This document shows, piece by piece, positions 26,149-36,912 of a DNA stretch of 64,000 nucleotides. The stretch comes from Hyalangium ruber (GTDB taxonomy: Bacteria; Myxococcota; Myxococcia; Myxococcales; Myxococcaceae), in assembly GCF_034259325.1 (NCBI RefSeq), contig NZ_JAXIVS010000028.1, positions 1-64,000 on the forward strand. Reading direction: 5' to 3'. The notes below the pieces were generated by a model. The model was not told the origin of the DNA, did not search any database, and saw nothing but the letters and a program-made list of their open reading frames with translations. The stretch's first letter is position 1. Every line of letters starts with the position of its first letter. Made by a program: the position numbers and the translations under genes.

Positions 26149-27090
26149 ATGAAGAACCTCGTGAAGCCGTTCCTCTCTCTCGTCAGCACCCTGGCGTTCG
26201 CCGCCGCGCTCTTTCTGAACGGACAGGCGCAGGCCGCCCAGCCCCTGAACCTCGAGTCTTTGGCCTGGCAGGCCACGGGCCCCGGCACCGTGACGAGCAC
26301 CCCGGACAGCGGTCCGGCCGACTCGATGGCCTTCGACTACTTCCTGAACGGCCCGGCCGTCTGGAGCCCCCAGCAGTGGACCTTCACCGCCACCGCGCCT
26401 CAGACCGCCACGCTCAACCTCGACTGGACCTACTTCGGCTTCCACGCCTGGTTCATGGTCCACGCCAATGCGCAGGCCTTCGCGGATGGTCCCAACGGCC
26501 GCACCTATGCCCCCCTCTACTCGCGCAACTACGGCGATGTCTGGTCGGTCACCGGTACCGCCTCGCTCCAGCTCCATGAGGGCTACGCGTTCGGCTTCAT
26601 CATCGACGGCCAGAACTTCGACAGCGACTCGCGCCTGCTCGGCAACCTGAAGATCACCGCCAGGTTCAACCTCGAGTCGCAGTCGTGGCAGGCCTCGGGC
26701 CCTGGCACCGTGACGATGACCCCGGACAGCGGCCCGGCTGACTCGATGGCCTTCGACTACTTCCTGAACGGCTCGGCCGTCTGGAGCCCCCAGCAGTGGA
26801 CCTTCGCCGCCACCGCGTCCCATACCACCCTGCTGAACTTTGACTGGACCTACTTCGGCTTCCACGCCTGGTTCATGGTCTACGCCAACGCGCAGGCCTT
26901 CGCGGATGGTCCCAACGGCCGCACCTATGCCCCCCTCTACTCGCGCAACTACGGCGATGTCTGGTCGGTCAACGGCACCGCCTCGCTCCAGCTTCACGCG
27001 GGCTACCCGTTCGGCTTCATCATCGACGGCCAGAACTTCGACAGCGACTCGCGCCTGCTCGGCAACCTGAAGATCACCGCCAAGCCCTGA
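26149..27090 (+). CDS. Secreted protein of two nearly identical 140-residue repeats
   Basis: 313 residues. A signal peptide ends around GQAQAAQ, then come two tandem units of exactly 140 codons each (26248-26667 and 26668-27087). Both units start with NLES.(A/S)WQA(T/S)GPGTVT and end with GFIIDGQNFDSDSRLLGNLKI. The unit is rich in aromatic residues and Asn (DWTYFGFHAWFMV), beta in character, similar to carbohydrate- or surface-binding modules, but I do not recognise a family. The nucleotide sequence is almost the same in the second half of each unit, so the duplication is recent or kept equal by conversion. The ATG at 26149 is chosen because the signal peptide begins there. Confidence 0.8.
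   Translation: MKNLVKPFLSLVSTLAFAAALFLNGQAQAAQPLNLESLAWQATGPGTVTSTPDSGPADSMAFDYFLNGPAVWSPQQWTFTATAPQTATLNLDWTYFGFHAWFMVHANAQAFADGPNGRTYAPLYSRNYGDVWSVTGTASLQLHEGYAFGFIIDGQNFDSDSRLLGNLKITARFNLESQSWQASGPGTVTMTPDSGPADSMAFDYFLNGSAVWSPQQWTFAATASHTTLLNFDWTYFGFHAWFMVYANAQAFADGPNGRTYAPLYSRNYGDVWSVNGTASLQLHAGYPFGFIIDGQNFDSDSRLLGNLKITAKP
26248..27087 (+). repeat. Tandem duplication, two 420-bp units
   Basis: Unit one covers 26248-26667 and unit two 26668-27087, in the same reading frame with no spacer. Differences are mostly single base changes; the first third of the unit is more diverged than the last two thirds. Confidence 0.85.
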
Positions 27091-27107
27091 GTCCCGCTGC
27101 CTCCCGC

Positions 27108-27143
27108 TGCCCCGGGCCCTGCGTCCCGGGGCAGTGGCGTTTT
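27108..27143. terminator. Hairpin with T-run between convergent genes
   Basis: TGCCCCGGG pairs perfectly with CCCGGGGCA around an 8-base loop, followed by GTGGCGTTTT. A second smaller hairpin (CAGTGG/CCACTG) overlaps the T-run and continues into the GFA gene side, so it may work in both directions. Confidence 0.65.
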
Positions 27144-27150
27144 CCCACTG

Positions 27151-27561
27151 CTACCACGACACCTGCTCGTCCGAACCGCCGAACATGGCCGGGAAGCCCT
27201 TGAAGTGCGGCAGCGTGTCCTTGATGGGCAACAGCGCGTGCTGGCACTGGATGTGGAACGTGGGCTTGAACAGGCCCTGGTGCAGCAGAAGCGCCGTGAT
27301 GCTGCGAATGCCCAGCCCTGGCGGCTCGGCGTAGAGGCGGGTGCCGCACTCCCGGCAGAAGGCGCGCACGGTCGTCTTGAGCTTCCAGTAGGCGGGCTCG
27401 CCCGCCACGAGCCGGGTCGCGGGAATGCGGTACATCACGGCGGGGAGATAGGCGGCGCCATGTACCGCCTGGCAGTCCTCACAGTGGCAGTAGAACTGCG
27501 CCAGCGGCTCTCCCGTGAGCTCCATCCTGACCGCGCCGCAGTAGCATTGAACGGTGACCAT
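27151..27561 (-). CDS. GFA (CENP-V/GFA domain) zinc protein
   Basis: 136 residues. The zinc ligands of the GFA family are visible: CYCGAVR near the N-terminus, CHCEDCQ about 25 residues later and CRECGT near residue 82. The fold is shared with glutathione-dependent formaldehyde-activating enzyme, but most such small members have unknown substrates, so formaldehyde detoxification is not claimed. The ATG at 27561 is preferred over the one 10 codons earlier because the domain begins directly there and AGGAG lies upstream. Confidence 0.85.
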   Translation of the reverse strand: MVTVQCYCGAVRMELTGEPLAQFYCHCEDCQAVHGAAYLPAVMYRIPATRLVAGEPAYWKLKTTVRAFCRECGTRLYAEPPGLGIRSITALLLHQGLFKPTFHIQCQHALLPIKDTLPHFKGFPAMFGGSDEQVSW

Positions 27562-27754
27562 GCGTGTTACTTCTCCTGGCGCCCCACCCACGTGCCAAGA
27601 AACATTTCGTCATCCTGCCGAAGCCTGACAGTCATCTCGGCCTGCCAGGGTGTACGTGTGCGGCCCGGGAGACAGCGTTCCCCTCCTGACTCTCACCGGA
27701 ACTCCTCCACGCCACTGCTCCCGGGTCGCACACTTGCCCTCTATCTTCCATTCC

Positions 27755-28483
27755 ATGGAAGAGACGCCTCGCGGCGGTGCGAACGACGGGACGATCCAGG
27801 TGCTCCTGGTGGAGGACGACGAGCGGCTGGCCCGGCTCACCGCCCGCTACCTGCAGGAGCACGGCCTCGTCGTCACCGTCGCCCGCACCGGCCCAGAGGG
27901 CCTGTCCGAGGCCAGCCGTCATCCCTTCGACGTCATCCTGCTGGACCTGATGCTCCCAGGACGGGACGGGGTGGAGGTGTGCCGCGAGCTGCGCACCCGG
28001 AGCGATGTGCCCATCATCATGGTCACCGCTCGCGGAGAGGAAGCGGACCGGGTGCTGGGGCTGGAGACGGGCGCGGACGACTACCTGCTCAAGCCGTACT
28101 CCTCGCGCGAGCTGCTCGCGCGCATCCGCGCCCAGGTCCGCAGGTCCCGGGGCCAGGCGGGTCCCGCCACCCAGCCCATCCAGGTCGGCCGGCTGCAGCT
28201 CGATCCGAGCAGCCTCACCGCCACCCTGGACGGCCGAGCCCTGTCACTGACGAGCTACGAATTCGTGCTGCTGCGGGTGCTGGCCGAGCGCGCCGGTCGC
28301 GTGCTCAACCGCGAGCAGATCCTGGATCTCACCAAGGGCAGCGCGGACGAGGTGTTCGACCGCTCCATCGACGTCCACATCTTCCGCCTCCGGCAGAAGC
28401 TCGAGGAAGACCCGCGCAACCCCAAGCTGCTCAAGACGGTCCGCGGCGCGGGCTACATGCTCACTCGCGGAGATGAACCCTGA
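27755..28483 (+). CDS. OmpR-family response regulator (orphan)
   Basis: 242 residues. Receiver domain: acidic pocket VEDDE, phospho-acceptor Asp in VILLDLMLPG, Thr in IIMVTARG and Lys in LLKPYSS. The C-terminal domain is the winged helix of OmpR/PhoB (LTSYEFVLLRVLAERAGRVL, then FDRSIDVHIFRLRQKLE and KTVRGAGYML). The start at 27755 gives a normal length. No histidine kinase gene is adjacent; the next genes downstream encode a MacAB-type efflux system, which this regulator may control, as response regulators often do for such pumps. Confidence 0.92.
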   Translation: MEETPRGGANDGTIQVLLVEDDERLARLTARYLQEHGLVVTVARTGPEGLSEASRHPFDVILLDLMLPGRDGVEVCRELRTRSDVPIIMVTARGEEADRVLGLETGADDYLLKPYSSRELLARIRAQVRRSRGQAGPATQPIQVGRLQLDPSSLTATLDGRALSLTSYEFVLLRVLAERAGRVLNREQILDLTKGSADEVFDRSIDVHIFRLRQKLEEDPRNPKLLKTVRGAGYMLTRGDEP

Positions 28484-28597
28484 GCGCACCCGCCGCCCCG
28501 GTCGTCCAGCAAGCGACCCACCACGGGGAGCAAGCGCTTCACACTTCGTAATCCGGGCGGCATTCACGGAAATGCAGCGCCGCGTACATCTGGTGGC

Positions 28598-29932
28598 ATG
28601 AGTGCCGCCACCCCGTTGCCGCGATACGAAGAAGCCTCTCCCTCCGCGCCTCCCGCCCTGTCCGAGCCGCCCCTGCGTCGGCGGCTGCCACGGCGCTGGG
28701 GCGTGTGGCTGCTGGCCCTGCTCGTGGTGGCGGCGGGAGCCACGTGGCTGCTCCGGCGCCAGCCCACGGACGTGGCTCCCTCGTACGAGACCCAGCCCGT
28801 GGGCCGGCGGCTCATCGAGTCTCGTGTGACGGCCACGGGGACGCTCTCCGCGCTGGTCACGGTCGAGGTGGGCAGTCAGGTCTCCGGCCGCATCCAGGAG
28901 CTAATGGTCGACTACAACTCGACGGTGAAGAAGGGGCAGGTCATCGCCCGCATCGATCCGCAGCTCTACGAGGCGGCGGTAGCACGGGCGAAGGCGAACG
29001 TGATGGCCGCCAAGGCCAACGTCCACCGCGCCCGCGTGGACGCCGAGACCGCGCGCAAGCAGGCGGAGCGCTCGCGGGTGCTGAGCGACAAGCAGCTCAT
29101 CGCCCAGGCGGAGACGGAGACCGCCGAGGCCAGCGCGGAGTCGGCCCAGGCGGCGGTGGCCTCCGCGGAAGGAGCCCTGGCCCAGGCGCAGGCCACGCTC
29201 AGCGAGGCGCAAGTGAACCTGCGCTACACCACCATCGTGTCCCCCACGGACGGCATCGTCATCTCGCGCAGCGTGGACGTGGGGCAGACGGTAGCGGCCT
29301 CGCTCCAGGCCCCGACCCTGTTCACCATCGCCGAGGACCTGCGGAAGATGCAGGTGAACACGAGCGTGCCCGAGGCGGACGTGGGCCGGCTGGAGCCGGG
29401 AATGCCCGCCGCCTTCACCGTGGACGCCTATCCCGGTGAGCGCTTCGAGGGAGTCATCCGGCAGATCCGCAACGCGCCCCAGACGGTGCAGAACGTCGTC
29501 ACGTACGACGCCGTCATCGACGTGGAGAACCCCGAGCTGAAGCTCAAGCCGGGCATGACGGCCAATGTCACCCTCACCACCGCGCGCAAGGAGGACGCGC
29601 TGGCCGTGCCCAACGCGGCGTTGCGCTTCAAGCCTCCCACCCCAGCTCCGGAGCAAGTGCAGGCAGCGAGTGCCACGGGAGGTTCGGGTGGCCAGCCTCG
29701 GGCCACGGATGGGAGCCGGACGCTGTACGTGCTGCGTGACGGGAGCCCCACCCCCGTGCGCGTGCGGCTCGGGGTGACGGATGGCTCGGTGACGGAGGTG
29801 GTGTCGGGCGAGCTGCGCGAGGGCGATCAAGCCATCACCTCGCAGGCAGGGAGCGCGGGCGCCACCGCGAGCACGACCGGAGCAAGGCCCTCGGCGGGCG
29901 GACCGCCGCCAATGGGCCGAGGACCTTTCTAG
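28598..29932 (+). CDS. MacA-type periplasmic adaptor (membrane fusion protein)
   Basis: 444 residues. N-terminal membrane anchor RRWGVWLLALLVVAAGATWLL, then the split barrel-sandwich (lipoyl) domain, QVSGRIQELMVDYNSTVKKGQVIARID with its partner YTTIVSPTDGIVISRSVDVGQTV, surrounding a long alpha-hairpin rich in Ala, Glu and Gln (residues 120-210), then a beta-barrel domain (VNTSVPEADVGRLEPGMPA). The Pro/Gly/Ser-rich C-terminus is unusual. It connects the inner-membrane ABC transporter encoded next to it with an outer membrane TolC-type channel, which is not in the window. It lies 23 bases before the ATPase gene. Confidence 0.9.
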   Translation: MSAATPLPRYEEASPSAPPALSEPPLRRRLPRRWGVWLLALLVVAAGATWLLRRQPTDVAPSYETQPVGRRLIESRVTATGTLSALVTVEVGSQVSGRIQELMVDYNSTVKKGQVIARIDPQLYEAAVARAKANVMAAKANVHRARVDAETARKQAERSRVLSDKQLIAQAETETAEASAESAQAAVASAEGALAQAQATLSEAQVNLRYTTIVSPTDGIVISRSVDVGQTVAASLQAPTLFTIAEDLRKMQVNTSVPEADVGRLEPGMPAAFTVDAYPGERFEGVIRQIRNAPQTVQNVVTYDAVIDVENPELKLKPGMTANVTLTTARKEDALAVPNAALRFKPPTPAPEQVQAASATGGSGGQPRATDGSRTLYVLRDGSPTPVRVRLGVTDGSVTEVVSGELREGDQAITSQAGSAGATASTTGARPSAGGPPPMGRGPF

Positions 29933-29955
29933 CGCTGGGACGAAGGAGACCCACC

Positions 29956-30695
29956 ATGGACAGCACTGACAACCGAGCCCTCATCGAGCTGCGCTGCGTG
30001 AACAAGGTCTACCGGTCGGGAGACGTGGAGGTGACAGCCCTGCGCGGGGTGGACTTCAAGGTGGAGTCCGGGGACTTCGTGTCCATCATGGGCTCGAGCG
30101 GCTCGGGGAAGTCCACGTTGATGAACATCCTCGGGTGCCTGGACCGGCCTACCGCGGGCCAGTACCTGCTCGCGGGCCGGGACGTGTCCCGACTGGACCG
30201 GGACGCCCTGGCGCGGACGCGAAACCAGACCATCGGCTTCGTGTTCCAGAGCTTCAACCTGCTGGCGCGCACCTCCGCCCTGGAGAACGTGGAGCTGCCG
30301 CTGCTCTATGGTGGCGTGGGCTCGCGCGAGCGCCGCAAGCGGGCCCAGGAGGCGCTCGAGCGCGTCGGGCTGGGCGGGCGCCTGGAGCACCACCCTCGTC
30401 AGCTCTCCGGTGGGCAGCAGCAGCGGGTGGCCATCGCCCGCGCGCTGGTGAACCGGCCGCGCGTCATCCTCGCGGACGAGCCCACGGGCAACCTGGACTC
30501 CCGCACCAGCATCGAGGTGATGGCGCTCTTCCAGGAGCTGCGCCGCGAGGGCCTCACCGTGGTGCTGGTGACGCATGAGCCGGACGTGGCCGAGTTCACC
30601 GAGCGGGTGGTGGTGGTGAAGGACGGGCGGATCGTCTCCGACCGGCGCCAGAAGCCTCGCCCCGCGGTGGTCCCCCCCGAGGAGGCGGCGGCTTG

Positions 30696-30696
<1 letters not shown>
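29956..30696 (+). CDS. ABC transporter ATPase, MacB/LolD type
   Basis: 246 residues. Walker A MGSSGSGKST, Q-loop FVFQSFNLLART, signature LSGGQQQR, Walker B VILADEPTGNLD, and switch His in VTHEPDV. The LARTSALENVELPL motif is characteristic of the MacB/LolD/FtsE type. Here ATPase and permease are separate proteins, in contrast to E. coli MacB. The stop overlaps the start of the permease gene (TGATG). Substrate could be a peptide, macrolide-like compound or lipoprotein. Confidence 0.93.
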
Positions 30697-31928
<1,232 letters not shown>

Positions 31929-31931
31929 GGC

Positions 31932-34310
31932 TCACCTCTTGAGAGTCCCCGCATCCGCCTCCCGGGTCACCAGCCCCGTCGAGCTCTCGGCCGCGCGCTC
32001 CGCGCCGATGCGCAGCAGCGGCGTCTTCGCCGTGTAGAGCAGCTTGTAGGCGCCGTAGCTGCCGAGCACGCGCTTGACGTACTCGCGCGTCTCCTCGATG
32101 GAGATGTGCTCCACCCACTCATCGAGCTCCGCCTCCGGCAGGGCCTTCTGCCAGCGCTCCACCGCGTGGGGCCCGGCGTTGTAGGCGGCCACCGCGAAGG
32201 CGGGGTTCCCCTCGAAGCGATCGAGCAGCTGTCCCAGATAGGTCGCGCCCACGCGGATGTTCTCGGCCGGCTGCAGCAGCACCTGCTCGTTCACGGTGGG
32301 CATCTTGAGGGTGGCGGCCACCGCGCGGGCCGTGGCGGGCATGAGCTGGGTGAGTCCGAGCGCGCCCGTCGAGGAGCGCGCCCGAGGGTTGAAGCGGCTC
32401 TCCTCGCGGATGAGGCCCTGGAGCAGATCCGGGTCCACCCGGGCCTTGCGCGCGTGGCGCTCCACGAGCGGACGGTACGCCAGCGGCCACGTCGCTTCCC
32501 AGATGGGCCGGGACGCGGGGCTCAGCGGACCATGCACCTCCTGGCGCAGGGAGACACGGGCCACATGCCGCGCGGCCTTGCCTCTCCCGGTGCGCTGGAG
32601 GATCTGGAAGACCAGTCGCGCCGGCGCCTCGTTGAGCGCCCGGTGGTCCACCGCGAGCAACTCCTGCACGGCGCCGCGCTGGCCCAGCCGCAGCAACTCC
32701 ACACCGGCGGTGAAGCGCGGATCCTTCGCCAGCGTGCCCAACGGCAGCGGCCAGACCTCACCGGGCTCGCTGGGCGTGGTCGCCTCAGCGGATGCCTTGG
32801 CACGCTCCAGACGCTCGGGAGCAAGCAGCGCGAGGCGCGAACGGGCGAGGATTCCGTACCAGGCCGCGGGCCGCTCCATGGCGATGCGCTCGTAGCGGGA
32901 CAGCGCCTCCTGCAGCGCGTTCTGCCCCTCCAGCATCCGGGCGTGCCAGTACTGGGCGCGCCAGAGCGCCTCATCCGTCCGGGCCGCCTGCGGCAGTTGC
33001 TCCACCGCCTGCAGCGAAGCCAGCGCGGCCGGATGCTCTCCCTTGCGGTGGTGGAGCCAGAACGCGCGGAACAGCGCCTCGGAGGAGAAGTTCCCCGCCG
33101 GGTAGCGTCCGGCGACCTCCTCGTAGCGCGCCAGGGCGGCATCCGCCTGTCCCACGCGCTGGAGGAGCCAGGCCTCGAAGAAGAGCGCGTCATCGGCGTA
33201 GCCGTGCTCCGGATAGTCGCGTGAGAGCGTGGCGTAGGTGGGGATGGCGGCCTCCGGCTCCACCACCGACTGCGAGTAGGCCAGCATGTAGAGCGCCTGG
33301 GGCCGCACCTCGGGCGTGTTGCACTGCTGAGCCACCGGGGTGAGCACCTGGATGGCCCGGCGGTGCTTGCGCTCCTTGCGCAGGGCCTTGCCATAGGTGA
33401 GGTGCGCGCGGCAGGCCAGCTCCTCCGGCAGCGACAGATGCGGGAGCATCCGCTCCAACTGCTCCATCGCGGCCACGTTGTAGTGCAGCTCCACGAAGGT
33501 CTCGGCCCGGCGCACCCTCCACTTGAGGGGCAGCGGCAACCCCTGGAGCCGCTGCTGGGCGCGCTGGGCCTCGCGCGACAGCGGGCTGGTGGCCCACACC
33601 TCCAGCAGCGCGCGGTGCTCGGCGTTGTAGTCGCCCTTCGCGCGCGCCAGGTCGCACGTCTCCATCAGCGCCTTCATGCGGATGGCATCCGGCCCGCGCG
33701 ACTTGCGGCTCTCGATGAGCTGGGCCAGGGCGTCCAGCGCCCCGGCGAAGTCCCGCCGGCGCTCGAGCGCGTTCGACAGGCTGAAGCGCGCCTCGGGGTA
33801 CAAGGGCGAGGCCGCGCTCACGGCCGCGAACTGCTCGGCGGCGAGCTTCCACCGCCGCAGCGCCTCGTTGGCCTGGGCGGCCCGCAGCAGGCAGTGGTCT
33901 CGAAGGACGGTGTATTCCCCCGCCAGCGTCGCGAACTCCTCGGCCGCGGTGGCGAAGTCCCGGGCGTTGAACGCGCTCTGCGCCATCAGGAAGCGCACCG
34001 GCAACGTGGCCTGCTCCTGGGCGAGCAGGGTCCGCGCGCGGCGGTACCGCCCCCGGTCGAACTCCGCCTTCGCCCGAGCCAGCGTTCCCTCGCCGAAGTA
34101 CGACGCGAACTGCTCCGGCCCAAAGGTGGCCTCGGAGAGCTCGCCACCCGCGGGCTGCGCGGCCGGAGAGTCGAGCAGCGCGTCCAATTGCTCCTCGGAG
34201 AGCACCTCGCCGGCAGGCGCGTCTTCACCAGGAGCTTGCGCCCAGACGGCACGCGCTCCCAGCACGCCTGTACAGGCCAGCAGCACCACCACGCGACGAA
34301 ATCCAGCCAT
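31932..34310 (-). CDS. TPR-containing lytic transglycosylase, Slt70-like
   Basis: 792 residues with signal peptide (VVVLLACTGVLGARAVWAQ). The first 600 residues are helical TPR-like repeats, forming the superhelical U-domain known from Slt70. The C-terminal SLT domain carries the catalytic Glu in LIREESRFNP, then GLTQLMPATAR, then VAAYNAGPHAVERWQK and the end motif ISIEETREYVKRVLGSYGAY. It cleaves the glycan strands of peptidoglycan to 1,6-anhydro ends in the periplasm. The first possible start is a GTG at 34319; the ATG at 34310 gives the better signal peptide. The head-to-head spacing to the coiled-coil gene is 234 bases with no recognised element. Confidence 0.9.
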   Translation of the reverse strand: MAGFRRVVVLLACTGVLGARAVWAQAPGEDAPAGEVLSEEQLDALLDSPAAQPAGGELSEATFGPEQFASYFGEGTLARAKAEFDRGRYRRARTLLAQEQATLPVRFLMAQSAFNARDFATAAEEFATLAGEYTVLRDHCLLRAAQANEALRRWKLAAEQFAAVSAASPLYPEARFSLSNALERRRDFAGALDALAQLIESRKSRGPDAIRMKALMETCDLARAKGDYNAEHRALLEVWATSPLSREAQRAQQRLQGLPLPLKWRVRRAETFVELHYNVAAMEQLERMLPHLSLPEELACRAHLTYGKALRKERKHRRAIQVLTPVAQQCNTPEVRPQALYMLAYSQSVVEPEAAIPTYATLSRDYPEHGYADDALFFEAWLLQRVGQADAALARYEEVAGRYPAGNFSSEALFRAFWLHHRKGEHPAALASLQAVEQLPQAARTDEALWRAQYWHARMLEGQNALQEALSRYERIAMERPAAWYGILARSRLALLAPERLERAKASAEATTPSEPGEVWPLPLGTLAKDPRFTAGVELLRLGQRGAVQELLAVDHRALNEAPARLVFQILQRTGRGKAARHVARVSLRQEVHGPLSPASRPIWEATWPLAYRPLVERHARKARVDPDLLQGLIREESRFNPRARSSTGALGLTQLMPATARAVAATLKMPTVNEQVLLQPAENIRVGATYLGQLLDRFEGNPAFAVAAYNAGPHAVERWQKALPEAELDEWVEHISIEETREYVKRVLGSYGAYKLLYTAKTPLLRIGAERAAESSTGLVTREADAGTLKR

Positions 34311-34544
34311 GCCAGTCACCCGCCCGTAAGCCAGGGGGCAAATGGATTGTCACGAGCGGCGCGGATGGGACTGGGGGCCTCGCATGAAGGATCCGCGCCG
34401 TCTTCCAGCGGATACGCGCGACCGATCGCTGCACGAAACACGACGGCCGTGCGTAGGCAGCGGTGGCGGTTGGGCCTACCTGCCCTTCGTCCCTACGACC
34501 GCGCGTGCTTGCGCTTCTGTAGGGCCGGATCGCACCTTGAAGCA

Positions 34545-35765
34545 GTGCCGTCTCACTCGAAAAGGTCCTCCCGACCAGGAGGCAAGCGAGGTAGCCACGG
34601 GACGGAGGTCCTTGCGCGGCAGCGTGCGCTGTACGCCCTGCCCCTGAACGAGTTCATGCGGGCACGCAACGCGCTCGCGGGGGAGCTGAAGACCCAAGGC
34701 CAGACGAAGCAGGCGCAAGCCACGAGGCAGCTGCGGCGCCCCGTCGTCGCCGCGTGGGCCGTCAATCAACTGGTCCACCACGCGCCGGAGAAGCTCGAGC
34801 GCCTGATGGAAGCCGCGCGAGCCCTGGAGAAGGCGCACCGCCGGGCCTTGTCCGGCCTCGGCGCGGAGGACCTGAAGGTGGCCAACCGCGCCTTTCAACA
34901 GGCGCTCGATCCCCTGATGGCCGAGGCCAGCGCCACGCTCAGCGCGGCGGGGCGCCCCCCCACGAGCGAGCTCACCCGGCAAATCGAAGAGACGCTGCGC
35001 GCCGGCTCGCTCGGGACGGAGGAGGAGCGCGCGCCCCTGGCCCAGGGCATGTTGACGCAACCGCTGCGCCAGTCCGGCTTTGGCGCCCTCTCTCCGCTCC
35101 TGCTCGTCGGGCCCTCTCCCGAGGCACGTACCCGCCCCAAGGCTCGAGCGCAGAAACCGACCCCGAGGGCCACCCGGCCTCCAGCACCAACCACGCCCGC
35201 GCCTCCCGCGGAAGGGGTGGTGCTGCGCGGTCCCTGGCGGACGCGAGACGAAGCGGAGGAAGCTCCCGAGCCCCCTGCCCCACCACCGAAGCGCCAGAGC
35301 CGCGAGACACGCACGTCCCAGGCCCAGGCTCAACGCGCCGCGAAGCTGGAGCAACGCAGGCAGGAGAACCGGAAACGCGCGCTCGAGGCCGAGGCCCGAC
35401 GCAACCGCGACGCGGAGCTCGCCCGGCTCCGCCAAGAGACGAAGCAGCGGGCGCGAGATGCCGAGGCCCGGCGCGAACGTGACGCGGAACTCACCCGGCT
35501 CCGCCGAGAGGCCAGGCAGCAGGTGGAGCGCGCCGAACGCACCGAGCGCGGCGCGAGCCTGGACGTGAAACGCGCGGAGGCCCTGCTCAAGGCCGCCCAG
35601 GCGAAGACCCAGCGCATGCGCGAGGCCTTCGAGCAGGCGGAGGCCGCGGAGCAGCAACGGGCCGAAGAGGTCGCCCACGTACGGGAAGAGGCCCAGACGG
35701 CGACACGTGCCCTCGAGCAGGCACGGAGCGCGCTGCGGGAGCTCGACTCGCGCCTGTCTCCGTAG
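34545..35765 (+). CDS. Coiled-coil protein of unknown function
   Basis: About 406 residues. The conserved part begins ALYALPLNEFMRARNALAGEL and RRPVVAAWAVNQL, a pattern I know from hypothetical proteins of myxobacteria and actinobacteria that start with RLYALP-like text. The central 60 residues are Pro-rich, and the C-terminal 160 residues are an almost uninterrupted Arg/Glu/Ala coiled coil (ARRNRDAELARLRQE, ERDAELTRLRREARQQ). No signal peptide. The start is uncertain: the GTG at 34545 is in frame and reasonably close to the conserved region, but without a good ribosome-binding site; the open frame upstream is antisense to the transglycosylase gene and not coding. Confidence 0.6.
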   Translation: MPSHSKRSSRPGGKRGSHGTEVLARQRALYALPLNEFMRARNALAGELKTQGQTKQAQATRQLRRPVVAAWAVNQLVHHAPEKLERLMEAARALEKAHRRALSGLGAEDLKVANRAFQQALDPLMAEASATLSAAGRPPTSELTRQIEETLRAGSLGTEEERAPLAQGMLTQPLRQSGFGALSPLLLVGPSPEARTRPKARAQKPTPRATRPPAPTTPAPPAEGVVLRGPWRTRDEAEEAPEPPAPPPKRQSRETRTSQAQAQRAAKLEQRRQENRKRALEAEARRNRDAELARLRQETKQRARDAEARRERDAELTRLRREARQQVERAERTERGASLDVKRAEALLKAAQAKTQRMREAFEQAEAAEQQRAEEVAHVREEAQTATRALEQARSALRELDSRLSP

Positions 35766-35847
35766 GGCCCCAAAGCGATGCGCGGTTCGTTCTATGCTGG
35801 CAGGCCACGGAACCCTCCACACCGGGCATACGCCCAGGAGTCTTCAC

Positions 35848-36717
35848 ATGCTTCGCGCTGGAACCGGGAGAGGCCTTCACCCCAGGGTGAGCGGCCTGGC
35901 CCTGGCCCTCTTCCTGCTGGCGACGCCCGGCGCCGCGCAGGACGCGGCCTCGAAGGCGGAGTCCTTCTTCGGCAAGGAGGAGCTGACCCGCCAGGTGGGG
36001 CTCCACGAGAAGAACTGCAAGAAGGGCGATGCGATGGAGTGCTTCAACCTGGGCCTGGCCTACGCCCAGGGGCTCGGGGTGCCGAAGGACGCGGCGCGCG
36101 CGGCCACCCTCTTCAAGCAGGCGTGTGACAAGAAGCACCTGGAGGCCTGCAACAACCTCGGCATCGCCTACGCGGAAGGCCAGGGCGTGGCGAGAGACCC
36201 GAAGCAGGCCCTGGCCCTCTTCGAGAAGACCTGCAAGGCCGAGGACATGAAGGGCTGCTTCAACGTTGGCCTGGCCTACGAGAACGGCACGGCGGGGCGG
36301 CAGGACGCCGTGCTCGCGGCCAGCTTCTTCGAGAAGGCCTGCGGCAAGGGCCACGCCGACGGCTGCCTGCTGCTCGGCCTGGCCCACGCGCAGGGCAAGG
36401 GGGTGGAGAAGAGCCCGGAGCGCGCCACCACCCTCTTCTCGAAGTCCTGCACGGCCGGGAACATGAAGAGCTGCAGCCTGCTCGGGGTGTCCTACATGTC
36501 GGGCGTCGGCGTAGCGCAGGACAAGAAGCACGCGGCCACCCTCTTCGAGAAGTCCTGCGAGGCGGGAATCGCCGGCGGCTGCTTCAACCTCGGCATCGCC
36601 TACCAGCGGGGCCATGGAGTGGAGAAGGACCCGGCGCGGGCCAAGAGCATGGTCCAGCGCGCGTGCGACCTGGGAATGCCCCCGGCGTGTGCGGCGCTCA
36701 AGCCCAAGGTCCCCTGA
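35848..36717 (+). CDS. Secreted Sel1-repeat protein with paired cysteines
   Basis: 289 residues. A signal peptide ends around PGAAQD. Six Sel1-like repeats of 36 residues follow, each with the pattern C..LG.AY..G.GV..D...A..LF.K.C, for example CFNLGLAYAQGLGVPKD and CNNLGIAYAEGQGVARD. Two Cys at fixed positions per repeat are typical of the disulfide-rich Hcp proteins first known from Helicobacter and should form a disulfide in each repeat. Such proteins act as extracellular interaction scaffolds. AGGAG lies 7 bases before the ATG. It has no obvious operon partner. Confidence 0.87.
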   Translation: MLRAGTGRGLHPRVSGLALALFLLATPGAAQDAASKAESFFGKEELTRQVGLHEKNCKKGDAMECFNLGLAYAQGLGVPKDAARAATLFKQACDKKHLEACNNLGIAYAEGQGVARDPKQALALFEKTCKAEDMKGCFNVGLAYENGTAGRQDAVLAASFFEKACGKGHADGCLLLGLAHAQGKGVEKSPERATTLFSKSCTAGNMKSCSLLGVSYMSGVGVAQDKKHAATLFEKSCEAGIAGGCFNLGIAYQRGHGVEKDPARAKSMVQRACDLGMPPACAALKPKVP

Positions 36718-36887
36718 CGAAGCACCCTGACGTTGACGCTCCGGGAGCCTTCCCCTAGGGTGCGCGCCGCTCCACACCCGGGGGACGCCCACACGCCATG
36801 GCTGGCAGCCTGGTGGACGAGCCGTGGAGAAGGCTCAACGAGGCTTGCCTGCTGGGGTAGACCCCCGGTGCTCGCCGCCAGCCCTCT

Positions 36888-36912
36888 GTCTGGTGTAGGG
36901 ATACCGCCGCAT
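36888..36912 (+). promoter_or_regulatory. Promoter-like motif before wzm, shared with the locus at 44245
   Basis: CTGGTGTAGGGATAC followed by CGCCGC and then the ATG. The same sequence with the same distance to the start stands before the glycosyltransferase gene at 44268. TAGGGATA may be a -10 element of a leaderless or nearly leaderless transcript because no Shine-Dalgarno sequence separates it from the start codon. This is inferred from identity of the two sites. Confidence 0.5.

Noticed and set aside
33363..34544. N-terminal 390 codons of the frame that contains the coiled-coil protein
   Set aside because: This part is antisense to the lytic transglycosylase and has a shadow-like composition; the real protein probably begins near 34545.
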